From positions 186,001 through 250,000 of the forward strand of contig NZ_JARSBP010000008.1 of assembly GCF_029623955.1 (NCBI RefSeq): 64,000 nucleotides of DNA, read 5' to 3'. This stretch comes from Mycobacterium sp. 236(2023). GTDB taxonomy: Bacteria > Actinomycetota > Actinomycetes > Mycobacteriales > Mycobacteriaceae. Shown here piece after piece: positions 52,834-61,198 of the stretch; the first letter of the stretch is position 1, and each line of letters starts with the position of its first letter. A program made the position numbers and the translations under genes. The notes beneath the pieces are model-generated. The model was not told the DNA's origin, ran no database searches, and saw nothing but the letters and a program-made list of their open reading frames with translations.

Positions 52834-53868
52834 CTAGGCGCGAGTGACGAGCACCCCGCCGGATTCGAGGCCGACGGTGACCGCGTCACCCGCCGAGAAC
52901 CTGCGCGCCGCCGCGCTCGCCATCTGAGCGCTGACCGCAGATCCGTCGGCCAGCGTCACGTTGACCCGGGAGATCGCCCCGAGGAACGACACCGACGCGA
53001 CGGTCGCGGTCCCGCCGGGGGTCACGGTGACGGATTCCGGCCGTACCATCGCCACCCCGTCACCGTCGACGGAGCCGGCGAGTGCGGGCACCGACGTGCC
53101 CAGCAGGTGCGCCGTTCCGCCCGAAACCTCTGCGGGCACTTTGTTGTTCAGCCCCACGAAGTCCGCGACGAACGGGGTGGCCGGGTTGGCGTAGAGCTCG
53201 GCGGGGGCGGCGAGTTGCTCGAGCCTGCCCTGACTCATCACCCCCACGCGGTCGGCGACGGCCAGCGCCTCCTCCTGGTCGTGGGTGACGAACAGCGTCG
53301 TCGTCCCGACCTCGAGCTGGACCCGCCGGATCTCGTCGCGCAACTGGGTGCGCACCTTCGCGTCCAGCGCCGACAACGGCTCGTCGAGGAGCAGCACGCG
53401 CGGCTGGATGGCCAGCGCCCTGGCCAGCGCGACCCGCTGCTGTTGGCCGCCGGAGAGCTCGTTGGCGTACTTGGACTTGTGCTCTGCCAGGCCGACCAGG
53501 TCGAGCATGTCCGCAGCCCGGGAAAGCCTGTCCTGCTTGCCTTTTCCGCGCATCTTCAATCCGAACGCGACGTTGTCGAGCACCGTCAGATGCGGGAACA
53601 GGCTGTAGGCCTGGAACACCATGCCCATATCGCGTTTGTTCGCCGGGACCGTGCTGACGTCGACGCCGCCCACCGACACCGTCCCCGACGTCGCCTCGTC
53701 GAGGCCGGCAAGGATGCGTAACGCCGTCGTCTTTCCGCAGCCTGACGGCCCGAGCAGCGCGACCATCTCACCCGGCTCGATGTGCAGGGTCAGCCCGTCC
53801 AGTGCGCGGGCCGTCCCGAACACGCGCGTCAACTCGGTCAGCTGCACAGCCACACCCGCATTGCTCAC
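52834..53868 (-). CDS. ABC importer ATPase (spermidine/iron/phosphonate type)
   Basis: 344 aa. Walker A LLGPSGCGKTTALRI, signature NELSGGQQQRVALARAL, Walker B RVLLLDEPLSALD, and a C-terminal TOBE-like regulatory domain (DGVAMVRPESVTVTPGG). Belongs to the MalK/PotA group that serves type I importers. The start overlaps the stop of the permease upstream by 4 bp. Fourth gene of the importer operon 56641-52834. Confidence 0.92.
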   Translation of the reverse strand: MSNAGVAVQLTELTRVFGTARALDGLTLHIEPGEMVALLGPSGCGKTTALRILAGLDEATSGTVSVGGVDVSTVPANKRDMGMVFQAYSLFPHLTVLDNVAFGLKMRGKGKQDRLSRAADMLDLVGLAEHKSKYANELSGGQQQRVALARALAIQPRVLLLDEPLSALDAKVRTQLRDEIRRVQLEVGTTTLFVTHDQEEALAVADRVGVMSQGRLEQLAAPAELYANPATPFVADFVGLNNKVPAEVSGGTAHLLGTSVPALAGSVDGDGVAMVRPESVTVTPGGTATVASVSFLGAISRVNVTLADGSAVSAQMASAAARRFSAGDAVTVGLESGGVLVTRA

Positions 53869-54644
53869 GTCGTCACTCCTGGGGTTCGTCGGCGATTGCG
53901 TCCGCGGGTCACCAGCGACAGGATCAACAGCAGCGCGAAGCCGAAGAGCAGTGTGGCCAGTGAGGCCGCCACGGACGTCGGGCCGTCGCTCTTGCCGATC
54001 AGCACGATCTGAACCTGCAGGGTCTCGTACCCGGACAGCGACGCGATGGTGTACTCACCGAGCACCACCGCAATGGAAATGAAAGCGGCCGAAAGGATTC
54101 CCGACCAGATGTTGGGGACCACCACCCGCGTGATCGTGGTCAGCCACCCTGCGCCCAGCGACCTGGCGGCCTCCGACAGCGTCTGCAGGTCGATGGCCGA
54201 CAGCGCTGCGTCGATCGCGCGATACGCGAACGGCAGCACCACGATGACGTAGACGAACGTCAGCGTCAGCGCGGATTCGCCGAGGAAGTACGTCACCCAC
54301 AGATAGACGTTGCGCAGACCGACGACGATGACGAGCGCCGGGATCGTCAAAGGAAGCAGGCAGAGGAATTCGACCAGCCGCTTGGCATAGGGCGTACGCA
54401 GCCGCACCCAGATCATCGTCGGCACCAGCAGGACCAGCATCGCGACGACGGTGAACACCGCGAGCAGCAGCGACACCACGATCGACTGGTACAGCGCCTC
54501 GTCGGACACCAGGTTCGCCCACGCCCGCCAGGTCCTGCCCTCCCCCAACAGATTCCGGGTGCAGAAGTCGGCCATGGCATAGAGCGGGAACAGAAAGAAC
54601 AGGCCGAACATCACCCAGAGTGCCCCGCGCACAGCTGTTCTCAT
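53865..54644 (-). CDS. ABC importer permease 2
   Basis: 259 aa from ATG 54644. Six membrane helices and the EAA loop LSEAARSLGAGWLTTITRVVVPN, which contacts the ATPase. Similar to PotC/PhnV-type permeases. The ATGA overlap with permease 1 and the overlap with the ATPase show an operon. Confidence 0.9.
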   Translation of the reverse strand: MRTAVRGALWVMFGLFFLFPLYAMADFCTRNLLGEGRTWRAWANLVSDEALYQSIVVSLLLAVFTVVAMLVLLVPTMIWVRLRTPYAKRLVEFLCLLPLTIPALVIVVGLRNVYLWVTYFLGESALTLTFVYVIVVLPFAYRAIDAALSAIDLQTLSEAARSLGAGWLTTITRVVVPNIWSGILSAAFISIAVVLGEYTIASLSGYETLQVQIVLIGKSDGPTSVAASLATLLFGFALLLILSLVTRGRNRRRTPGVTT

Positions 54645-55492
54645 GACAGCCACCGGGAGCTGCGCCGCACCAGAAGGTTGTAGGCGACCATGACCACCGC
54701 CACCACGACGATCATCTCCAGTGCCAGTGCGTACGCGAATCCGGCCTGCCCGAGCACCACCTCGCTGACCAGGGAGGCGCGGATCAGCAGCGGCAGGATG
54801 GGGCTGCCCTGGCTGACCAGGGCGGCGGCGGTGGCATAGGCGGCAAAGGCGTTGGCGAACAACAGCAGTGCCGAACCCAGGAAAGCAGGGGTCAGCAGCG
54901 GGATGGCCACCTCGCGCCAGTACGCGAACGTCGAGGCACCGAGGCTGACGGCCGCCTCGCGCCATTGCTCGCGCAGACCTTCCAGCGCCGGGACGAACAC
55001 GATGACCATCAGCGGGATCTGGAAGTAGGTGTACACGAGGATCAGACCTGCGAGGCTGTACAGCCAGCCTGACCCGGCCAGGTTGAACCCGAACATCTGC
55101 TGCACCCACAGCGTCAGCACACCGTTGAGCCCGACGGTCGCCAGGAACGCGAAAGCCAGTGCGACACCGCCGAACTGCGCCAGCACACTGCACAGCGACA
55201 GCACCGCGCGGCGCAACATCGACGTCGGCGGGCTGCTGACGATCAGCCACGCCATCACCGCCCCGAGAAACGCACCGATCAGGGCCGTCGCGCCGGAGAG
55301 CACCACGCTGCTGGCCAGCGCGGACAGCGCAGTGCCGGTGAACAGCGCCGCGATGCGATCCAGCGAGAAGACGCCGTCGATGTACACCGAACTGACCACG
55401 ACCGTGACCGTCGGGATGATCAGGAAGATCACCACGACGATCAGGAAGGGCAGCAGCGGGAGTGCCTCTTTCAGCCGCTTCGCGACTTTCAC
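54641..55492 (-). CDS. ABC importer permease 1
   Basis: 283 aa. First helix LLPFLIVVVIFLIIPTVTVV, six helices in all, EAA loop LREQWREAAVSLGASTFAYW followed by REVAIPLLTPAFLG. Similar to PotB-type permeases. It sits 12 bp after the binding-protein gene and overlaps permease 2 by 4 bp. Confidence 0.9.
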   Translation of the reverse strand: MKVAKRLKEALPLLPFLIVVVIFLIIPTVTVVVSSVYIDGVFSLDRIAALFTGTALSALASSVVLSGATALIGAFLGAVMAWLIVSSPPTSMLRRAVLSLCSVLAQFGGVALAFAFLATVGLNGVLTLWVQQMFGFNLAGSGWLYSLAGLILVYTYFQIPLMVIVFVPALEGLREQWREAAVSLGASTFAYWREVAIPLLTPAFLGSALLLFANAFAAYATAAALVSQGSPILPLLIRASLVSEVVLGQAGFAYALALEMIVVVAVVMVAYNLLVRRSSRWLS

Positions 55493-55504
55493 AGGTGATC
55501 CACC

Positions 55505-56641
55505 TCAGCCGATCGCGGCGGCCCAGTTCTGGGAAAGGTACTGAGAAGCCGTTTCGGTCTGCTGTGGGGTGGGCACCGTCACCGGCCCGTCGACGACCGG
55601 CAGCGCGGCCGCGACGGCGGGGTCGAGAGTGCCGTCGGCGGACATGTTGTCGGCGCGTACCGGACGAACTCCGCCCTGCGCGAACAGGTTCTGGCCCTCG
55701 TCGCTGTAGAGGAACTCCTGCCACAGTCGCGCGGCGGCCGGGTGCGGCGCGTCCTTGCTGATCGCCTGGTAGTAGTAGCCGGCCACCGGATGCTCCGGCG
55801 GGACGACGACGGTCCACGACGGCAGCTTCTTCGTCTCCGAGGAGTTCGTGTAGTTCCAGTCGATGACCACCGGGGTCTGCCCGGATTCGATGGTGGCGGG
55901 AGTCGGGTCGACCGGCAGGAAGTTGCCCGCTTCGTTGAGCTTGCGGAAGAACTCCACGCCGGGGGCGATGTCGTCGGCCGAACCGCCTTGCGACAGCGCC
56001 ACCATCAGCACTCCGGAGAACGCAGCACCGGCCTGGGTCGGATCGCCGTTGAGCGCCACCTTGCCCCGGTATTCGGGTTTGAGCAGATCGTCGATGCTCG
56101 TCACCGGCGGCACCTTCGACGCGTCGAAGCCGATGGACATGTAGCCGCCGTAGTCGTTGACCCAGGTGCCGTCGGCGTCCTTGAACGCCGCCGGGATGTC
56201 GTCGAACGTCTCCACCTTGTACGGCGCGAACATCGACGTGTTGGCAAGCGCCACCGACTGTCCGAGGTCGAATACGTCGGGCGCGCTACTGCGGCCCTTC
56301 TGCTGATTGGCGGCGTTGATCTCGTCCTGGCTGGACGCGTCGGGCTGCGCGGAGTTGACCTTGATGCCGTACTTCTCGGTGAACGCCGCGATGATTGCCC
56401 CGTAGTTGGCCCAATCCGGCGGCAGCGCAATGACATTGAGCTCACCTTCGGCCTTGGCAGCCTCGACGAGGCCCTCCATGCCGCCGAAATCCTGCGCCGA
56501 CGTGGCTTCGGCGGCGTTCACGCCGGACTCGGTCTGCGCCCCCTCGCTCTCCTTCTCGGGCGGTGCACACGCCACCGCGCCGGTGACGAGCAGCGCGGTG
56601 AGCGCGGCGGTGAGGGATCTGGAGAAGTTCTTAACGGGCAT
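55505..56641 (-). CDS. ABC importer substrate-binding lipoprotein
   Basis: 378 aa from ATG 56641. Signal sequence with lipobox TGAVACAPPE, lipid anchor at the Cys. The mature part is a family 1 solute-binding protein: GELNVIALPPDWANYGAIIA, FTEKYGIKVNSAQPDASSQD, APDVFDLGQSVALANTSMFA, YRGKVALNGDPTQAGAAFSG and TPVVIDWNYTNSS. Related proteins carry polyamines, Fe(III) or phosphonates; no ligand can be selected by eye. First gene of the importer operon. Confidence 0.88.
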   Translation of the reverse strand: MPVKNFSRSLTAALTALLVTGAVACAPPEKESEGAQTESGVNAAEATSAQDFGGMEGLVEAAKAEGELNVIALPPDWANYGAIIAAFTEKYGIKVNSAQPDASSQDEINAANQQKGRSSAPDVFDLGQSVALANTSMFAPYKVETFDDIPAAFKDADGTWVNDYGGYMSIGFDASKVPPVTSIDDLLKPEYRGKVALNGDPTQAGAAFSGVLMVALSQGGSADDIAPGVEFFRKLNEAGNFLPVDPTPATIESGQTPVVIDWNYTNSSETKKLPSWTVVVPPEHPVAGYYYQAISKDAPHPAAARLWQEFLYSDEGQNLFAQGGVRPVRADNMSADGTLDPAVAAALPVVDGPVTVPTPQQTETASQYLSQNWAAAIG

Positions 56642-56749
56642 GCCGAACCTTCCGATGTGCAGGAGGCCATGCAGTGGCCAGGCGGTTACCGCCGCACGAC
56701 TCCGCAGTGAATGAATCCAACCAGCAGAGCGCAACCCTACTCTGGATGC

Positions 56750-57178
56750 ATGGCCGATCACGGCGCCTTCGACGCTCCCGGCGAGTTCTCCTCCGCGCCG
56801 GTGGCGATGCTCGCGACGGCAGGCGCCGACGCGGTGCCCCACCTGGTCCCGGTGGTGTTCGCGATAGGTGAGGGTCGCGACGACATCCTCTACACCGCCG
56901 TCGACGCGAAACCCAAGACGACGCAACGGCTACGCCGGCTGGCGAACATCGAGGCCAACCCCGTCGTGAGCCTGCTCGTCGACCACTACGACGACGACTG
57001 GTCACAGCTGTGGTGGGTGCGTGCCGACGGGGTCGCGACTATCCATCACAGCGGGGTGGAGATGGCGACCGGCTACGGTCTACTGCGCGCGAAGTATCCG
57101 CAGTATCAGCGGATCGAGCTCGACGGCCCGGTGGTGACCGTCGAGATCACCCGATGGTCGTCCTGGCATGGGGGATAA
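56750..57178 (+). CDS. TIGR03668-type PPOX F420-dependent protein
   Basis: 142 aa from ATG 56750. VAMLATAGADAVPHLVPVVF, LYTAVDAKPKTTQRLRRLAN and SLLVDHYDDDWSQLWWVRAD match the mycobacterial PPOX subfamily TIGR03668 as I know it. Members bind F420 or flavin; substrate unknown. Divergent from the ABC importer operon. Confidence 0.85.
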   Translation: MADHGAFDAPGEFSSAPVAMLATAGADAVPHLVPVVFAIGEGRDDILYTAVDAKPKTTQRLRRLANIEANPVVSLLVDHYDDDWSQLWWVRADGVATIHHSGVEMATGYGLLRAKYPQYQRIELDGPVVTVEITRWSSWHGG

Positions 57179-57184
57179 CCGGTA

Positions 57185-57207
57185 GTCGGGAGTGCGGTTC
57201 TCCCGAC
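57185..57207. terminator. Hairpin between PPOX and sigma-factor genes
   Basis: GTCGGGAG (57185-57192) and CTCCCGAC (57200-57207) are perfect 8-bp arms with a 7-nt loop, 7 bp after the PPOX stop. Probably a terminator lacking a T-run; a role in sigma-gene control is less likely. Confidence 0.45.
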
Positions 57208-57263
57208 CCGATTGGGGGGCCAGCAGGGCAGACTGGGTGCCCGCCGCGCGCGAGGGTTGATCC

Positions 57264-57848
57264 ATGCCCGCCACCCAGACCATCGCCCGCACTGCCGCCG
57301 CCCCGCATGACGAACTGCTGACCCGCCGATTCGAACGCGACGCCGTCCCGTTGATCAAGGACCTGTACCGGCACGCCCTCCGGTTGACCCGCGACCACGC
57401 CGACGCCGAAGACCTGCTTCAGGAGACCGCTGCCAAGGCCTACGCCGCCTTCGGCAGCTTCGCCGAAGGCACCAACCTGATCGGCTGGCTGTACCGGATC
57501 ATGCACAACACCCACCTGAGTACCTACCGCAGGCAGCAGAGTCGCCCGATGCTGCAGTTCACCGACGAGTTCGGCGATTTTGCCGGAACCGGATCCACCG
57601 AGGACCTGGTGATGTCGGTGACGACCGACCCGACGATCGCGGCCGCGATGCGCGCGTTGCCCGAAAAGTACCGGACCGCGGTGTATTACGCCGACATCGA
57701 AGGCCGCAAGACCACGGAGATCGCCGAGCTGATGAATGTGCCGATCGGCACCGTGATGTCCCGGCTGCACCGCGGCCGCAAGCAGCTGCGGACCGTGCTG
57801 TCCGATGTCGCCAGGGACCGCGGCTACGCGCTCTCCGACGCCGCCTGA
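57264..57848 (+). CDS. ECF sigma factor (SigH/SigR-like)
   Basis: 194 aa. Region 2 reads IKDLYRHALRLTRDHADAED with LLQETAAKAYAAF and NLIGWLYRIMHN; region 4 reads ALPEKYRTAVYYADIEGRKT then TEIAELMNVPIGTVMSRLHR. It resembles SigH/SigR of actinobacteria, but no anti-sigma gene follows: the next gene is on the other strand and overlaps the end by 25 bp. Control may be transcriptional or through an anti-sigma factor encoded elsewhere. Confidence 0.9.
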   Translation: MPATQTIARTAAAPHDELLTRRFERDAVPLIKDLYRHALRLTRDHADAEDLLQETAAKAYAAFGSFAEGTNLIGWLYRIMHNTHLSTYRRQQSRPMLQFTDEFGDFAGTGSTEDLVMSVTTDPTIAAAMRALPEKYRTAVYYADIEGRKTTEIAELMNVPIGTVMSRLHRGRKQLRTVLSDVARDRGYALSDAA

Positions 57849-58747
57849 TTCTCGGCAGCCTCAGCCCGGCGGTTGGCCGCCTCCAGCGCCTCCTCGTACG
57901 CGCCCTCGCCTCGGCCGAGCGCCACGGTGCCTGCCGCCATCGCGATGGTCGACACGACGATCGCGACCAGATCCCACCGGCTGACGTCGAGATGCTCGCC
58001 GAGCACGACCGACCCGAGAACCACTGCGATCACCGGCTCGAGCACCAGCATCGTGGGCACCGAGGTCTGCAGGGAACCGGCGTGAAAGGCCGACTGCTGC
58101 AACAGCATGGCGACGACGCCGAGCAACGCCAGCAGGTAGAGCACCGGAGTCGTGAGGACCGCGCCCACACCTTCGTGAGTCAGCAGGTGCATGACGAGTT
58201 TGGTGAGCACCGCGACCACACCGAAGATCACCCCGACCGCGACGGCGAGCGACACCGCCCGGACCCAGCCCGCGAACCGCGTCCCCACGATCACACACGT
58301 CAGCACCGCGGCTGAGCAGGCGACCGCGACCACCGCGGAGGTCGTCAGCGACGCCTCGTAGTCACCGGGGCTCGCCTTGGCGAGGATGACGAACACAGCG
58401 AGCGCGGCCGTCAGCAGCACCGCCCACATCCACTCGCCCCGCGACACTCTGCGGTGTGCGAGGCGGGCACTCAGCGGCAGCGCGAACAGCAGCGCGGAGA
58501 CCAGGATGGGCTGCACGAGCAGCAGCGAGCCATTGGCCAGCGCGAGTGCCTGGAAAACGAAGCCCGCGATCGCAGCCGCCGTCCCCGCCCACCACAACGG
58601 CCTGCGCAGCAGAGTGCGGAACATGACCGTGCTGACACCGTCCTCGACAGGGACGTCGAGAGTGGCACGTTGCCGCACAACGATGCCGACTGCGAGGAAA
58701 ACCGCGGCCAGGAACGCCAGCAGAACCGTGAGGCCATGGCCGATCAC
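57824..58747 (-). CDS. DMT-family (EamA-like) membrane transporter
   Basis: 307 aa from GTG 58747 with 9-10 membrane helices. FRTLLRRPLWWAGTAAAIAG, FQALALANGSLLLVQPILVS and the second-half LEPVIAVVLGSVVLGEHLDV are typical of the drug/metabolite transporter superfamily. A charged tail (EALEAANRRAEAAENQ) ends the protein. Substrate unknown. Its stop region overlaps the sigma-factor gene. Confidence 0.8.
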   Translation of the reverse strand: MIGHGLTVLLAFLAAVFLAVGIVVRQRATLDVPVEDGVSTVMFRTLLRRPLWWAGTAAAIAGFVFQALALANGSLLLVQPILVSALLFALPLSARLAHRRVSRGEWMWAVLLTAALAVFVILAKASPGDYEASLTTSAVVAVACSAAVLTCVIVGTRFAGWVRAVSLAVAVGVIFGVVAVLTKLVMHLLTHEGVGAVLTTPVLYLLALLGVVAMLLQQSAFHAGSLQTSVPTMLVLEPVIAVVLGSVVLGEHLDVSRWDLVAIVVSTIAMAAGTVALGRGEGAYEEALEAANRRAEAAENQAASESA

Positions 58748-58751
58748 AGAA

Positions 58752-59006
58752 TCAGTTCCCGACAACCCGCAGATGAGGCCTCTGGGCCGGCTCTTCCTGT
58801 ACGCCCGCACCGATCTTGTCGGTGACTCCCGCGACCACCGAGTCGACGCGGTGGACGGCGCGATCCACGGCGGTGTCGAGGTCGTCGGCGGCACTGAGGA
58901 GATGGGCGCGCACGGTGAGCCGGAAGCGCTCGCCAGCGCGTCGCACCTTGCGCCGGAGCCGGTCGTCGATCTCGACGGTCACGTAGGGCAAGACGCGAAG
59001 CTTCAT
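58752..59006 (-). CDS. Small charged helical protein, unknown
   Basis: 84 aa from ATG 59006. Reads MKLRVLPYVTVEIDDRLRRK at the start and is rich in Arg, Asp and Val, with predicted amphipathic helices (SAADDLDTAVDRAVHRVDSV). No signal or membrane segment. It lies 10 bp after the MFS gene and 4 bp before the DMT gene on the same strand, which supports expression in one operon. No family recognised. Confidence 0.6.
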   Translation of the reverse strand: MKLRVLPYVTVEIDDRLRRKVRRAGERFRLTVRAHLLSAADDLDTAVDRAVHRVDSVVAGVTDKIGAGVQEEPAQRPHLRVVGN

Positions 59007-59016
59007 CCCCCCGACT

Positions 59017-60303
59017 CTATTGCACTTGGGCCAGTGGTCGCCCTGCCGACTCTCGCAGCGTCAACACCGTCGCGAGAGAGACGACGGCGGCGGTCATGAG
59101 GTAGAAGGCCGGCGCGATCGAGTTGCCGGTGGTGGCGGTCAGCCATGTGACGACATAGGGCGTGGTGCCACCGAACACGGCGACGCAGACGTTGTAGCCG
59201 ACGGAGAAGCCGCTGAACCGCACGCGGGTGGCGAACAGTTCGACGCCGGCGGACACCGCGCACGAGATGTAGACGGACTCGATCGCCGCCAGCAGGCAGT
59301 GCGCGGCGACGGCGGCCACCAGTGACCCCGAGGTCAGCAGCAGGAACAACGGGTAGCCGAGGAGCAGAAAGCCGACGGAGCCGCCGATGAGCAGCGGTCG
59401 GCGCCCGACCCGATCCGACAGGGCTGCCAGCGGCAGGATCAGGATCAGTGCGACGAGGCAGGCCAACGTGATCGAAGTGAACGACGCGGACTTCGAAAAC
59501 TGCAGGGTCTTGATGAAATACGTTGGCAGGAAGGTGAATACGACGTAGTAGCCGATGTTGAACACGATGAACAAGCCGATCACCTGCAGGATCTGGCGCC
59601 ATGACGTGTCGACCGCCTCCCGCAGCGGTTTGTCCGCGGTCTTGTCGGCCTTGCTCAGCTCCGCGAACTGCGGGGTGTCCCCGAGCCGCAGCCGGATGTA
59701 GAGCCCGACGAGGCCGAGCGGTCCCGCGATCAGGAACGGGATCCGCCAGCCGTAGCTCTCCATGGCCGCAGCCGGCAGCAGCGCCTGCAACAGGGTCACC
59801 GTGACCGAGCCCAGCAGGAAGCCGACCACGCCCGACCACGCCATGAACGTGATCGTCAGGCCGCGGTGTTTGTCGCTGGCGAACTCGGCGAGGTAGACCG
59901 CGCCGCCGCCGTACTCACCGCCCGCCGAGAATCCCTGCACGCATCGCAGCACGAGCAGCAGCAGCGGTGCGGCCACACCGATGGCCTCATACGTCGGCAG
60001 CAGACCGATGCAGAGCGTCGCGCCCGACATCAGCAGGATGACGATCGCGAGCACCTTCTGCCGGCCGATCCGGTCGCCGAGCGGACCGAAGAAGAACCCG
60101 CCGAGCGGACGCATGAAGAACGCCGCGGCGAAGATCGCGAACGTGTTGAGCAGTGCCGTGGTCTCGTTGCCGCTCGGGAAGAAGTGCGCGGCGATGAAGG
60201 TCGCGAGGAAGCCGTAGATGGCGAAGTCGAACCATTCCACGGCGTTGCCGATGGACGCTCCCGTCACCACCCGGCGAATATCGGTCTCCGCCTGCGTCAC
60301 CAT
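59017..60303 (-). CDS. MFS metabolite:proton symporter (ProP-like)
   Basis: 428 aa, 12 helices. GNAVEWFDFAIYGFLATFIA is the hallmark of the MHS (ProP/KgtP/ShiA) family, with MRPLGGFFFGPLGDRIGRQK and RCVQGFSAGGEYGGGAVYLA. Members import osmolytes or organic acids. Substrate not determinable. A palindrome lies 42 bp upstream. Confidence 0.9.
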   Translation of the reverse strand: MVTQAETDIRRVVTGASIGNAVEWFDFAIYGFLATFIAAHFFPSGNETTALLNTFAIFAAAFFMRPLGGFFFGPLGDRIGRQKVLAIVILLMSGATLCIGLLPTYEAIGVAAPLLLLVLRCVQGFSAGGEYGGGAVYLAEFASDKHRGLTITFMAWSGVVGFLLGSVTVTLLQALLPAAAMESYGWRIPFLIAGPLGLVGLYIRLRLGDTPQFAELSKADKTADKPLREAVDTSWRQILQVIGLFIVFNIGYYVVFTFLPTYFIKTLQFSKSASFTSITLACLVALILILPLAALSDRVGRRPLLIGGSVGFLLLGYPLFLLLTSGSLVAAVAAHCLLAAIESVYISCAVSAGVELFATRVRFSGFSVGYNVCVAVFGGTTPYVVTWLTATTGNSIAPAFYLMTAAVVSLATVLTLRESAGRPLAQVQ

Positions 60304-60344
60304 GACAACCCCCGAAACTAAGCGTGGCGCTGAGCATTTCGCTT

Positions 60345-60357
60345 ACCACGTCGTGGT
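60345..60357. promoter_or_regulatory. Palindrome upstream of the ProP-like gene
   Basis: ACCACG-T-CGTGGT, perfect 6-bp arms, 42-54 bp before the symporter start and 30 bp after the stop of the coiled-coil gene. Candidate operator for an unknown regulator. Confidence 0.4.
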
Positions 60358-60386
60358 CTGACGTGTCCTGATGGCAACCTATCGTG

Positions 60387-61157
60387 TCAGCTTCTCGCGG
60401 CCCGCTTCGCCGCCTTGACGGCATCGGCGGCGTCCCGGCACGCCTGCTTGCCCGCGGCGTAGGCGTCCTCCGCGGTCGTCAGCGCGGCCTCGGCATCGGC
60501 CAGTCGGCGCTGCGCGTCCTGGTGCCGCAGCCGGGCGTCGGCAAGGTCGGACTGCAACTCGGTCAGCGCGGCGTCGGCGTCGGCCTTGGCGCGTTCGGCG
60601 GCCGTCACAGCTTCTCGCGCCTTGGAGTCGACTGGCTGCGCCGCCGCCTTTGCGGGCTTCGCCTTCGGCCCGCCGACCGCAGCCGTGAAGACGAACTCAC
60701 CGAATCCCGACCACTGTTCGGCCTTCGTCAGCCGGCCCAGCCGCGCGGCGACGTCCGGATCGGCGACCGCGGCCTGCAAGGTCGCGTGGACGTCGTCACG
60801 CAGCGCGCTCGATGGCGCCGCGACGCCGCTCTGCTCGAGGGCGGTGCGCGCCAGCCGGTCGACGAGCTTGCGCTGCTCGGCGGTCAGGGTGCGAATCGCC
60901 TCGCGGTCCATCGCACCGTGGGCTTCGCGCAGTCGTGCGCCGAGGTCGGTCAGCTCATCGCGCGCCGGGCCCGACAGCGCCAGTGCATTGACCACCCACG
61001 CCGCCGCGGTCGGCTTACGGCTCGCGGTGATCCGGCGGGCCGCCTCCGCGTCACCGCCCTTCTTGGCCGCCGCGGCGAGCCGCGTGCGCAGCGCGGTGAA
61101 GTCCTCGGGTCTGGCGGCATAGAGTTCATCGAGCGCTTCGGTCTCCGCAAACTCCAT
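60387..61157 (-). CDS. Ala-rich coiled-coil protein, unknown
   Basis: 256 aa from ATG 61157. Residues ~1-130 form a helical domain (ARPEDFTALRTRLAAAAKKG, ITASRKPTAAAWVVNALALS). After an Ala/Lys/Pro linker (GGPKAKPAKAAAQ), residues ~170-256 have long heptad-type sequence rich in Ala, Asp, Arg and Gln (LADARLRHQDAQRRLADAEA). No signal peptide. I recall similar uncharacterised proteins across mycobacteria. Divergent from kup with 41 bp between the starts. Confidence 0.7.
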   Translation of the reverse strand: MEFAETEALDELYAARPEDFTALRTRLAAAAKKGGDAEAARRITASRKPTAAAWVVNALALSGPARDELTDLGARLREAHGAMDREAIRTLTAEQRKLVDRLARTALEQSGVAAPSSALRDDVHATLQAAVADPDVAARLGRLTKAEQWSGFGEFVFTAAVGGPKAKPAKAAAQPVDSKAREAVTAAERAKADADAALTELQSDLADARLRHQDAQRRLADAEAALTTAEDAYAAGKQACRDAADAVKAAKRAARS

Positions 61158-61198
61158 GACGTCCGTTCTAGCGCGAAATTTCCGACGAGTCAGCGACA

